A stretch of DNA of 64,000 nucleotides from Rhyacophila brunnea. Its lineage: Eukaryota; Arthropoda; Insecta; Trichoptera; Rhyacophilidae. Shown piece by piece: positions 1 to 11,484 of the stretch; position 1 is the stretch's first letter; the number at the start of each line of letters is the position of its first letter. The stretch is from contig JAGYXB010000515.1 in NCBI GenBank assembly GCA_022495005.1, positions 62,001 to 126,000 of the forward strand, written 5' to 3'. A program made the position numbers and the translations under genes. The notes below the pieces were generated by a model that ran no database searches, was not told the DNA's origin, and saw only the letters and a list, made by a program, of their open reading frames with translations.

Positions 1-32
1 CAAAAGCTCATTCACAAATACAAAATCATATT

Positions 33-246
33 CTAATGGATTTAAGTTTTGTACTATTCCATTTGAGTCGTTTTTTGCGACCCGGGTTTCAGTGTGTATT
101 TACCTTTTGGTGAGTGCACATAGTGCCTGAAGATGACGAAAGGCGAAACCAGGTTCGCAAAAAACCGACTCAACTGGAATAGTACAAAACTTAAATCCAT
201 TCAAATTCACATTTCATCAAGTACCTTCGGTCGATAGTATTAATAT
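33..246 (+). mobile_element. Hairpin element W, copy 1, with 14-bp target duplication
   Basis: A 214-bp element whose two arms (about 33-92 and 147-205) are inverted repeats; the left arm ends GGGTTTC and the right arm starts GAAACC. The loop between them (about 93-146) contains CTGAAGATG followed by CGAAAC. To the right of the hairpin lies a one-sided extension ending near ACCTTCGGTCGATAGTATTAATA's first half. The element is flanked by a perfect 14-bp direct repeat, TACAAAATCATATT, at 19-32 and 247-260. Related copies are at 5075, 9638 and 42058. The variable duplication length between copies (8, 12, 14 bp) is unusual for a cut-and-paste MITE and suggests endonuclease-primed insertion; that mechanism is inference. 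No coding capacity. Confidence 0.75.
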
Positions 247-260
247 TACAAAATCATATT

Positions 261-770
261 GTCAATACAACCGTATGAAAAGGGCATTGGTAGAGCTCAA
301 TTTATGCCAGTATATTTTTATCAGCTTGATGAATGGTAGGGCTTACACCAGGGAAAATATTCATTACGCAGGCCTTAACAACATTAACAACAGGCTCAGC
401 AGTTTGAATTTCTCTGCACACTTCGGGTATGTCTACAGCGTATGCAGTTCAGGTCTATGATGTATTTTCAGGGGAGTTGAGTTCCTATTGGATTAGATCA
501 ATGACAAGGTATATTATTATGAAAGATATTTACCTCAGATAACATTCACAGCGCTGGACTCATCGTTTCTTTGACCCAGCTCCTTTCTTACCATCCAGAG
601 AACTTTCTATATTTTAGATGGCATATAGGCAGATAAATCAAACTAATTTTAAGTCGCTATTTAACGTCCTGAATTTTATATTCACAATGTTTTGTTTTCT
701 TAAATAAATGTCTCTAGCATAAAGCTACTGTAATAATCGTAGTTTCGCAATCAAAAGCATTCCAGGGTAA
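261..770. other. AT-rich intergenic DNA
   Basis: No repeat, RNA or coding signal recognised. A 61-codon frame at 275-460 has no recognisable domain and looks like chance. Confidence 0.6.
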
Positions 771-1141
771 AACCGAATATCATCATAAACCAAACAAGAA
801 ACTACGCCGTTTTCATTTTCCGCCGTTCTCACTTTCTGGTAACCCCCGCGAGTGTGTGCGTCCGCCAGTGTGTCAGTGTGTCCGTGCATGTGGTGCCGGG
901 GGGTTGCGTGCACCTGACTAGCCCGCCCACCGCTATTTATTAATCATGCACGACCATTTCCTTTATGTGTTTTGTAAGTATTAAGTAAACATGTGCGCGG
1001 AAAGGAAAACCCAATGCCAACGTCGCCGGCCGGTTTTCTTGTGATTTTGATACTAGGCTGAATGAAACTTTGCTGTAAGCATGGCCTTTCAGAAAAAACG
1101 CGAGGCCCCGGGCAACCGGTATTTTTGAGACCCCCCCCCCC
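771..1141. other. GC- and CpG-rich island ending in a C11 tract
   Basis: A clear compositional break from the surrounding AT-rich DNA. It contains GT-rich runs (about 849-890), several CGCG and CCGG words, and ends in GAGGCCCCGGGCAACCGG followed by a homopolymer of C at 1131-1141. No frame gives a recognisable protein and no core promoter element can be fixed. It could be a promoter-proximal or first-exon region of a gene outside the window, or a GC-rich transposon remnant. The last 70 bases look more like a mobile-element end. The choice is unresolved. Confidence 0.4.
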
Positions 1142-2164
1142 TTTAATATTTCAAACCATGAGGAATAAAATGAAAGAATTTTTAATGGTATTTAATAATA
1201 TTTATTTAGATAAGAAAATTATTTAACAAAAGTTTTTCACGATTTCGCACCAGAAAATTTATTGATTATTTTGTAATATTGCCAAAGTAGTCTTGTAGAA
1301 ATAAAAAAAGAACAGTACTGTTGCATCGTAAATTTTCGAAGTAAATCAAATATTAGAAAACCAATTGCTGTGCATTACTTAGCATTACTATAAACTGCAA
1401 GTCTAATATTATAATACAATAATTACTGTCCATGAATGTAAGTGTTTGTTACAATCGTTTACTTTTGTTCAACAGGTTATCTTCCATACTGTTGTCTCTT
1501 CCATACGGTTGTAACATTCTGTTGAATTGAAGTCAATAGTTACTTACCAAATTAATCAATACTGAACTATATATAATATGTAAGTAATACAATATGCTAT
1601 CCACACAATTCTGCAAAAAACAAAATACATAAAAAATGTATATTATGTGAACACAATATAACAAGAACCAGTCTCTGTACTGTAGGTACTGTAGGGTGAA
1701 AACCATTGGTAATGTTTTTATTTCGAAACACTCCACTGTTAATTTCATTCAATAGTTTATTTTTTACTAATTGAAAACGACCGGATAATAAAAATAATTA
1801 ACAATACAAACATTTAAAACTTTCATGAATGAAACACTTTAAAACACAACTACTTCGATTCGCGTGAAGAAAATACATTACGAATTTAAATACCTCGCCG
1901 CAAGGACGTACGCGAGTTTCACATTGCGTAAAGCTCACGTTACTTGGGGAAAAGTAATACTTACCTAAGTATCATCTAAATAAGTACGCAAGTTAGGTTA
2001 AACTGAACAGTTAAATAGATAAATTGGCTGCCAGAGCTTACACGCAAACTGCAACTTAAGAGCTACTAACTTTTAATACGTATCATGTGGCGCGGTATGC
2101 AATCAAAATTGCATTTAACATTTTTCCTATACGGGGCTATAAATAATCAAAAGGCTTAAGAGTC
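1142..2164. other. AT-rich intergenic DNA
   Basis: No supported gene or repeat. The stretch around 1860-1935 is slightly richer in CpG but shows no recognisable element. A 71-codon minus-strand frame at 1533-1748 is low-complexity and probably chance. Confidence 0.6.
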
Positions 2165-3563
2165 TTAAGGGGGGACATGCTCGTCGAAGGTCAAAATTGA
2201 GTTTTTATTGTATTTTCAAACCATGATCCTGGACACTCCTTAAACGTTGTAGATGATCTATTTATATAATTTTGAAGCCTTATTATCCTTTATAGTTATT
2301 TTAAATATTTGATGATTGCATGAAGTATTTTTGTTACATAAAATAGTATTCTTTTAAACCTCTCGCTCTAATGTTTTAGAATATAGTCATATTTCGGTAC
2401 ATAACTGTGCAGTGGTGTTAAGATTTTTTACATTTATTAATTTTTAAACGCATTTATAAACCATTAGCATAATTTATTACGAGATAATTTTTGTAAAATA
2501 TTCACGATAAAAAATTATTTTGATAATCTCTGTGATCCCAAATTTGACAAGAATTAGGCATTTTATTATTCAAAAAATCGGCAAGATTAACACATTTGAA
2601 GATGATTCTAAAGATACTATTATAAGCTATGTTTTTGACCATTTAAGTGTGTTAAACATCTTATGAATAATGATTGCTTTATAATAATTATTGACCTAAG
2701 AATAAGGTAGTGTTTTTTTGAAATACGCCATTTCTTTTGTCATTCCCCAGTGATTAAGCTACAACATACGGCCGTAGCCATAAACTGACAAACTATAATT
2801 GAAGTAAAGAGTAAAATGATATTAACGCGCGTGTTTGAACATGTACCGTTTAAAAAAAAATAAAAAAAAATTCAGTTAGGTACATGTTCAAACACGCGCG
2901 TTAACATAATTTTGCTCCCTATTTTAATTATAGTTTGTCATTTTATGGCTACGGCCGTATGTTGTAGCTTAACCACTAGGGAATGACAAAAGAAATGGCG
3001 TATTTCAAAAAAAACACTACCTTATTCTTAGGTCAATAATTATTATAAAGCAATCATTATTCATAAGATTTTTATCACACTTGAATGGTCAAAGACATAT
3101 TTTATAATAAATATCTTTAGAATCATCTTCAAATGAGTTAATTTTGCCGATTTTTTGAATAATAAAATGCCTAATTCTTGTCAAATTTGGGATCACAGAT
3201 TATCAATATAATTTTTTATCGTGAATATTTTACAAAAATTATCTCGTAATAAATTATACCAATGGTTTTATAAATGCGTTTAAAAATTAATAAATGTAAA
3301 AAATCTTAACACCACTGCACAGTTATGTACCGAAATATGACTATATTCTAAAACATTAGAGCGAGAGGTTTAAAAGAATACTATTTTATGTAACAAAAAT
3401 ACTTCATGCAGTCATCAAATGTTTAAAAATAACTATAAAGGATAATAAGGCTTTAAAATTATATAAATAGATTATCTACAACGTTTAAGGAGTGTCCAGG
3501 ATCATGGTTTGAAAATACAATAAAAACTCAATTTTGACCTTCGACGAGCATGTCCCCCCTTAA
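2165..3563. mobile_element. 1.4-kb near-perfect palindrome, TTAA-flanked foldback element
   Basis: Two arms of about 680 bases (2165-2846 and 2880-3563) are reverse complements with only scattered single-base differences. They are separated by about 33 bases of A-rich spacer containing two poly-A runs. The termini read TTAA GGGGGGACATGC on the left and GCATGTCCCCCC TTAA on the right, so a TTAA target duplication with a G6/C6 terminus fits; the match extends to GTCTTAA/TTAAGAC. No coding frame of note is present. A TTAA duplication is known for piggyBac-type transposases, so a non-autonomous piggyBac-like foldback is the favoured reading, but no transposase is present to confirm it. A transcript across it would form a very long double-stranded RNA. 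Confidence 0.8.
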
Positions 3564-4890
3564 GACACGTGTTAATTTTGTAATATGTTACGTCAAAATA
3601 ATATGCATTCTACGTAAACTTTTTCTGTAGAGATTAATAATAATTATCTAATGCAGATATCCTCAAACTTATTTCGCCTATTACCTTTCTTCTCACAAAA
3701 ACAATAATTGTCCCCCAAAAATAGCTACTATTAGAGGGGTGTAGATAAATTTCACATACCTCATACAGACTTTTTAATTATTTAAAAAAATAGGTAAAAC
3801 TAAAACAGAAAATCCGTTAAAAGAACAGAATGCCTATATCAAAAGTTAAACAGGATATTACACTAATAAAACCTACCCCAAAAATATAATAATGCTTGAT
3901 ATGGGAGCAATTTTAATAAGAATTAATCACTGCAGAGTTCAATTTTGCACCATTCTTATTTCTCTTAGATATGACAAATGATTCTAAATATCAATTTGGA
4001 AGTGGCAATAATGAAGGTATAATCATGTTGTTTGGCATTGTGCGCTTTATGATGTCCAAAGACGATGGCTTCTTGAAAATTTAAGAATTAAAAATTATCA
4101 AATAACTATCACATAATCTTAAAATATTTTTAGATCAGCCAAACATCAAAGCATTTTTGTGTATCAAAATGTTTCTGAGAAAATTTACCAAGTTCATGGT
4201 GTTTAAAAAATTTCACCTTTTAAATTTGGCTCCTATTAAAATGTGTTGTGTTATTTTTGTTACCAATAATATTGTTCTCATCGAACGACCTTTAGTTTGT
4301 ATGGCATTTTTCAGTAATGCCGGTTATAACATTATAAATTTAATACTATACATACAACCTTACAATGGATTTAACAACATCTTTCATCTGTAATGTTTAC
4401 GTCTACAGTACCACCAATGCTATTAAAAACAATGTCATAATATCATATGAATTCATTCAAGCGTATCTCCGACTATTAAAATTACTTTAAATAATAGAGA
4501 AGAAAATGTTAAGCATCACTCGCACATACATGAAATCGATTACAGCTAATTAAATGCAACTTAATCATACATTATTATGGACGATAAATTTGCAACAAAA
4601 TCGCATTTCTTTCGTATTAAATTATTTTTCTGACCGTAACACCTCATAAGCAAACTGCTCGCTCTAATTTACTCAAGACGACACTTACAATTAACGTGTG
4701 CACTCATTGTACTTTGCATATTATAATAATAATAATAATAATATACACTACGACTCAAAACTTGCAACTTAAGAGAATTTTAACCACCTGTTGATATTGA
4801 CCATTTTTTTTTAATTTTTTTGTAAAAACACCTCATATTTATATACATACACCTACTAGAAAAAAATCTTTTTTGAAAAAGCACTAATGT
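3564..4890. other. AT-rich intergenic DNA with an (ATA)n tract
   Basis: No coding or RNA gene supported. A short ATA/TAA microsatellite lies at about 4722-4744. A 78-codon frame at 4157-4393 is hydrophobic and AT-driven, with no recognisable domain. Confidence 0.6.
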
Positions 4891-4892
4891 GC

Positions 4893-5066
4893 TTTATCAA
4901 TTTAGCAACGGGACGAAATTGACTAGCAGTTCTTACGAGAAATGCTTATCAAATTGCGTCAATTTTGGCTATCGGTTTTTGTGCAATTAAGTACCCTAAT
5001 TACTTACCGATATCTGGATTGCTCCAAATTTTTGTTATAGTACTTGCACTTGCTAATAATTTAATA
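4893..5066. repeat. Dispersed repeat X, copy 1
   Basis: The block around 4921-5040 matches 22600-22730 in the same orientation. Shared words include GAAATGCTTATCAAA, CTATCGGTTTTTGTG and CCTAATTACT/CCTTAATTACT followed by ACCGA. Its left part (GTGCTTTATCAATTTAGCAACG) resembles the tRNA-like stretch at 22540-22570 of the other copy. The class of element is not clear. Confidence 0.5.
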
Positions 5067-5074
5067 AACTATTC

Positions 5075-5210
5075 TTTTATTAATACTACCGACCGAAGGT
5101 ACTTAATGGAATTTGAATTTAAATTCTAATGGATTTAAGTTTTGTACTATTCCATTTGAGTAATAGAACGGAGTAATCAAATGGAATAGTACAAAAGTTA
5201 AATCCATTAG
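5075..5210 (-). mobile_element. Hairpin element W, copy 2 (compact), 8-bp duplication
   Basis: A short version of the W hairpin. Arms at about 5128-5160 and 5178-5209 share ATGGATTTAAGTTTTGTACT in inverted orientation, with nearly all of the loop deleted. The one-sided extension (TACTACCGACCGAAGGTACT) is on the left, so the element is inverted relative to copy 1. It is flanked by a perfect 8-bp direct repeat, AACTATTC, at 5067-5074 and 5211-5218. The extension abuts TTTTATTAA, which on the minus strand reads as an A-rich 3' tail. Confidence 0.7.
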
Positions 5211-5218
5211 AACTATTC

Positions 5219-8200
5219 AATGAAAAATTCACAATAGTTCAGATGTTTATAATCCTAAGGTCATTGTGGTAAATGCCATGAATTAAAAAACTCAGTAATC
5301 CTAGTCTGACATTTTCATTTAACATTTTGCTAGTACAAAAAGCTAAATAATTTTCGCCTCGTACAGTCAATCGATTCAATTGAACGTTGAACTGACTTGA
5401 GTAGTTTAAATATTGAATAGTGCTTAATTAAATGTGTTATACACTGCCATTCGAATCATTATTACTTAACATAATTGACGACTATTTAATTCTTTACATT
5501 ATATTATTAATACTTGTTTTATGCAGTCTTACGTACCAAATTATGATTACTTACATCAATGTAATGAAGTTAGGTAAATTTAATATGCTTATTTTTGAGC
5601 AAGTAAGTTGTATTTGTAATGTGTGCTCATTTCCTTAATAAATATTATTTTCCTTAAAATTTGTTAGTATAAAGCAGACGAATCCAGTCCTATTCATTAT
5701 GTAATTAATATGTATAATAATAAATAAATATTGTGTTTTATTTTCCTTAATTTGGATAAACTTATGCAGATAACTATTTCGGTATAACTAACAAAATGTA
5801 TTCCACAAATGTCATTCATTAAACTTAATTTATATACATGCGTTTAAATATTATATATTTCTTTAAATTGATAGTTATAAAGAGATTACACATATGTTAA
5901 AAACAACCTTTTTTTATAGAGATAGAGCATAAATGAATCCAAGTGAATCAAAAAAGGAACTCTGGCTTTTGGTTTTGGGGGTGGTTTTTATTGTTTTGTT
6001 TAAAAATGGCGGTTACGTTAAAAAAACTCTCTTTAGTGATTTTATAAGGAAAACACTAAAGAAATAAAATATGCGTAGAGAACAACTTAAAAAACAATTC
6101 ATTTTAAAAGTTACATAATAATATATAGCGCCTTTTATAAAGAATAACGATCTTTATATGAACAGCTGGATATAACTAAAATATTTTCCTGGACTATTTA
6201 TTTTTGCACAAGCTGTACAACTGCATAGATAATGAATGATGCACTCACATATCATTATTGTTATATTGTTATCCGAAGACTGCATCAATTTGATGAGAAG
6301 AGAGCCGAAATATTCATCACAAGCCAACAATCATGTTAACGAGCCAACAAAGAATAACTTGGCTAACATATTATATACACCGTAACATAAGTAACGATTA
6401 TGTGCAAATTAAAATATCTGTATTAATTACTGTTGCCCGTATAATATAAAGCATTTATTAATGCATTTGGGGAGATATGTGAAAACGTCATCATCATTAA
6501 CACAACAGTTATATGTCACTAAATTACATTCATAATAATTACTGAATTACAAATTACTGCGTAGGTATAAAAAATATATACTTTTCAATAAGTACGTGAT
6601 ATATTTATTCAGTAAACGGTCAAGCATAATTTTTTTTGTTTTGTTTAAGTTAACATTATACACACACACACACATACCAGAATCATGCAAATCTATATTT
6701 GTTAGTTGAATACGTAGTTGTTTTATAACGTTACTTGGTTGAATTCAAGAACAGAAAATGAATGGAACTGACTTACCCTATCGGGTGTCGTATCACAGAA
6801 AAATGTGGAATAAACTTACACGTGTAAATGTTATTTTAAATAGTTACTTCTGTTTCATAATATGTATTAATATTTGTCACGTCAACATAACGCCCATTCA
6901 ATATTTGTGGATAGTCAACTCGCTTTGTGTCCGTTGATTTAATGGCCTAAAATAACAAAGCGGACCCTGCTTCAAAACTGCTACCAAACCTCTTAGAGTA
7001 AACTAATTCCCATTAACAATGTATTCCCTGATTGAATTAGTTGGGTAGAAGCATGGATAGTGGTAAATCAAAAGGGGGTTAGTAACGATTTCCAATTGTA
7101 TACGAATGCAAATTGAATAATTAATTAATTTAAAGGTTGTGTCATTTATTTTTCACCCCGGAAAAAGTTGTTATTTTGCCACGGAATAACTCTTTTGGGA
7201 CACTGACGATAATATTTTAAATAATGGAAAACTAAAAATTACGCATTATATTATAATATAAGCACTAAACAACTTTTTGCTGACAAGCGTCGAATTTTAA
7301 ACAACTTTTTTTCTTATCTTATGTACGTAATATAATATAATGTCGTCTACCTTTATCTTCGCTAATACAGCATTGCGGGATTTGAAAGCTTCAATTATTT
7401 TATCACCCATATAAAATATTTCCATCCAGCCATAAGGCATGTCATCTTCAGTGATTATTTTTCAAAAGTTTTGTATAATAATGACTTCATAATAATTATC
7501 ACAAATCATCAAAATAGCGGTTATAATTTTTATAGCAAAAAAATTAGCTCAATTATCTCACATTATCATAATATTAAACTGTCTATTCATTTTTCTTGTT
7601 AATACCATTATATCTTGATTTTATTTTAAAATATTTATTTAAAATAATATTATTTCAAACAGTAGCATAATTTAATTTGATATATTATATATTCCAAGAG
7701 AATAATGAAATATAATATTCTCATAATTATCATCCAAATGAATTGTTATCAACTACTGAAAATGTGTATTTATAATTAATTCTCACTTAATTTCGAGTGC
7801 TAACAAGCATTATTTCTTAAGTTATTAAAGCATTATGAATACAATTTTGAACAATAACAATTAAAATTTACAGAAGTTTTTTGGGTAATTTTAATTTATC
7901 TTACTAAACTGCCTGAGAATATTAATACATTATTATACAGTTCATCGCATTTACATTTTATAATTATCGCCAATATCTTATCATAATGAATTAAGTATAT
8001 AATTATCTAATTAATTGTATCCATTTTTAGCAGTAGAAGATACTAGCATAATTTTAAAATTTCATTAATAAAAACTATCAAATAAAACCTATCAAGTATT
8101 TTTAAAAACTACTGATGTTCAAAATTTTAAGTACCTATATTAGTACATAAAGAAATACTACCTCTAAGAAAAGGCATGAAGATCAAAATAATTCAGAAGT

Positions 8201-9637
8201 GTTGAGTAAAGATAATTTATAAGATTATTAATTTTTTTAAAGTCACTAATAAATAATAGCCTCCTGATATTATATTCTATCATATTATTTATAATAAATC
8301 TTTTTTTAAATACCAATATATAAGTATATGAAATCTACGAATTATTTAAAAACATTTCCCACATCTTCGAGATGAATTATCAAATTTTATTCCAATGTTA
8401 AATACGCCGTTTATTTAATTCTAGGTTAATGTGTGAATTAAAAATAAGTCTATTTTACTTATTACTGTTTTATATATTGATTGTTTAAAATCCCAATATT
8501 TGTAATTTTCACTCAATTGACTTAATTGTATTAAACGACATACTATGTTTTATAATTCCGTTTCCTTATAAGATTTCATATATTTCAAAGATATATACCG
8601 GCCACATTTCATATAACTAAAACTACTCTCATACATTGATGAATTTAGCAAAAAAGCTAATTTTACGTAAATACTATATACATAATTATATAATAATATC
8701 AATTTTTTTAATTGATTATTTTACTCAAATGTGTAAGTAGGTAGGTATATCACAACGCTCTAGCGCTTTGGCCAAGTAAGTGGCTGCTTTTATAGCTGTT
8801 ATTAAAATTGCCACAATTAATCTCAATTATCTGGTACGCAAAGCACAAACTAAGATAGCCGGCCGACTAACAACATAAAACATTTCATAAAACATGCATA
8901 AAAACAATGCAAAATTTAATTAGGGTCGGCTAGCGGTGCGTAATTTGTCAGCTGTACGCGATGCGATAAGGGTGTACGTTACAGAGTTTGTCAAAACATT
9001 ATATTGATTCTGACACGCACACTTTTACTCGATAACTTATTTTTTGAACATTGTTATAATATTACAAAACAATCGACGTCAAGTTTCAAAATGTCTTTTA
9101 TTTGTTAACTATGATGTAGGTATATATTATCGTATTTTAGATTTCTGTGTTTATACTATACATACTCTTATATATTAAACTTTATCATAACATATATTCT
9201 CAGAATGGCCTCCGCAACGAGATCGAAACATTGAGGAAAGAAGTACACACCATAAAACCCAGAAATCTTTATGTACGATAACAAACAACAGTTCTCAAAA
9301 ACTATAGGTATCTATTACTTACACGATAATATGTAGGTACTACTAATTCCAATTAGTTTAATACTAATCAGGACCGGTTTTGTCTGCTTCAAAGAGACAT
9401 TGACAACTGGTACAGAATATATTATAAATTTTAACATTTTTTTTAAATTCTAAGTAATATAACAATAATTAAATTAACCCTTTACTGCATGATTTTTTTT
9501 TTTTTGAAAATTTTTATTTTTTCTTGGTGTCAAAATGCCTTGTGAATGAAGGAAAAATATTTAAAAAAAAAAAGGGTTAAATTCGAATAACTTCTCTGTT
9601 CAATTTATTGAAGATATCAAAAAAATTGAAACAGGGT
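5219..9637. other. Long, very AT-rich gene-free region
   Basis: The most AT-rich part of the window, especially 7200-8720, with many ATAATATT-type words. A (CA)7 microsatellite lies at 6661-6674. Short GC-richer patches near 8855-8990 contain GCCGGCCGAC and GGGTCGGCTAGC, which might be eroded inverted termini, but no element could be delimited. No coding frame stands out. Confidence 0.6.
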
Positions 9638-9757
9638 TAATGGATTTAAGTTTTGTACTAAGTATTATATTTGAGTCATTTTTGCGACCCGAGTTTCGCC
9701 TTTTAGCATCTTCAGGCACTGTGTGCACTCACCAAAAGGTAAATATACACTGACAAC
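9638..9757 (-). mobile_element. Hairpin element W, copy 4, half copy
   Basis: One arm (AATGGATTTAAGTTTTGTACT through GCGACCCGAGTTTCG) plus the loop, read on the minus strand as GTGCCTGAAGATGC then GGCGAAACTCGGGTCGC. The second arm is missing, so it is a truncated relic. Its loop stem (GCT-AAAA-GGC on the minus strand) differs from the other copies in a way that keeps base pairing. Confidence 0.65.
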
Positions 9758-10854
9758 AAATACAGTTAATTATAACTTATATAATAAATTAATACAATAA
9801 AGTAGGTAAAAACTTTTTCACCTACCTACTAAGTCAAGTATCAGAATAAATAATATAGCAAACAAATTATGATCTGTTATGATCTATTTATGATCTTTCA
9901 AACCTATTACAAATCCCCATAAGCGAAGACTTCTCCTTGCCCCGCTATCTAATATTTAAAGAATTGAAATTATACATAATATAAACGTTTATTTTTGTGC
10001 TTATGTATAAAGCAGTTTTTTGTCATTCCTGTAAATATTATCATATCGGAGGTTTTACTGCAATATACCGCGTCCAATAAGTTCATCTATTAATTTACTT
10101 AACTTCTTGAATATATTGTTCTATTTCTTCCACCGACTGTTATTTTAATAACGAATATAGTCAGAAAAATTATTTACTATTTATAGTGATGGTGTTAATT
10201 AATACAAAAAATATCGCAAGTACTCATAAACTCATTAAAAATTGTGACAATTTTATCAATGCGCCCCTAGGACATAACCGTATATCAATGTTTGAAAGCT
10301 CGCTGCGACTCGTAAACTTTGCATTTTATGACACAAAGCTACATTTTTCCAAGCGCGAGTGCGTCATTTCCCCGTCCGTAAATTATTAAAATCGCTTAAT
10401 TCGAATCAGATTCAGTGAAACGCAGAAAAAACACAACGTATCGAGCGAGATTTTCCAAGTCAGATAGCGCGCGCTATTAACAACTCCATGGTTACTTTTA
10501 ATCAACGAAAATTACAAAATGCACCGCCGTACTTCGAGCAACAATATGATGAATGATTATTTTATGAAAATCGGTTCACAACTTTTTACGGCCGCCCCAG
10601 CGAGAACCTAAAACTATTACATCACATAATAATATTTACCTGACTAAACGTTACCAACGTGAAAATAATTTAAACACTCGAAAACACACACTTTTATTAG
10701 TAATCCATTGTTCTACGTAATAATTAAAAATATGACTGTTAATATTCGTCAAAAATATGAAAAGTACACTACAGTAAGCAGCTCACATAATTTATTTTAA
10801 AATATGTTTTCTCAGTCTTATAAAAGTATGTATTAAAATATCAGGTTCTATACG
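9758..10854. other. Intergenic DNA, mildly GC-richer at 10260-10600
   Basis: No recognised element or gene. The stretch 10260-10600 has more CpG (for example AAGCGCGAGTGCGTCA and TAGCGCGCGCTATT) than its surroundings but no recognisable protein frame. A 67-codon frame at 10186-10389 spans part of it without a domain. Confidence 0.5.
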
Positions 10855-11026
10855 TTTATCCTGGATACAGCGGCAAACGCATTTTGAAAATAGCCGATAT
10901 ACTGGATTATTTGTTAGTTTCGGTAAATTTAGGTTAGGTTAGGTTAGGTAGTCCAGGTTAGGTTAGGTAATCCAGTATATCGGCTATTTTCAAAATGTGT
11001 TTGCCGCTTTATCCAGGATAACCGAC
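10855..11026. mobile_element. TTAGG-core foldback element, copy 1 (symmetrical)
   Basis: Arms 10857-10909 and 10968-11020 are near-perfect inverted repeats, reading outward to inward TATCC.GGATA, GCGGCAAAC, TTTTGAAAATAGCCGATATA and CTGGATTA. The short centre (10910-10967) is built of TTAGG units: TTAGGTTAGGTTAGGTAG and again GGTTAGGTTAGG. Three relatives at 46.1, 50.3 and 55.1 kb share the arm sequence and the TTAGG core. No coding capacity. The class is unknown; the right end continues to GTCGGTT-type sequence (AACCGAC at 11020-11026) shared with the other copies. Confidence 0.75.
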
Positions 11027-11240
11027 TTGTACCAAATATCAATATATTTACAACTTTATTTCTGCTAAAAAATGAGGTGTAAGGATTAATTGAATACAAT
11101 TACGAATATATGATTTTTAAAAAACTAAGATATGTAAACATTTATTTTTATTCACAAAATTGGAATACAAAACATATTATTGTATATAATATGAGTATAA
11201 AATCCCATCATTGTGTTTGCAGCAACTCAAGATCCACTAT

Positions 11241-11484
11241 TATAGTTTGGCCGTGGCACAAAACTGTAAACTTCGATTGTAGTGCTAGTTATTGTTCATA
11301 CTTCGATTACAATTTGGTGAACGGTTGGTAGGAAATGATGATTGTTGCCTACTTCAATTGCTTGGTAATAATCTAAATCTTCTTTTATTGCTTTATTGCA
11401 AACAGGTTACCTCATTGCATTCAAAGATAATCAATAACAAATAGTATCATGGTAATTCTCAACTCAGTGCCACGGCCTGCATAT
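11241..11484. mobile_element. MITE family V, copy 1
   Basis: Terminal inverted repeats: left TATAGTTTGGCCGTGGCAC, right GTGCCACGGCCTGCATATA, followed inward by AGTGCTAGTTATTG on the left and a decayed complement on the right. About 244 bp, no coding capacity. A second copy with the same ends and internal CATACTTCGA.T.CAAT motif is at 61859-62093. Flanking TA is consistent with a Tc1/mariner-type target, but this is not proven. Confidence 0.65.

Noticed and set aside
8855..8990. Small inverted-repeat element around GCCGGCCGAC / GTCGGCTAGC
   Set aside because: Similarity covers too few bases in the arms to separate from chance.
10060..10150. Minus-strand SVEEIEQYIQEVK-like peptide as an exon
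   Set aside because: Frame closes within a few codons and no acceptor or donor site is convincing.
10920..10975. True telomere end
   Set aside because: The TTAGG tract is short and enclosed by matching foldback arms, so it is interstitial.
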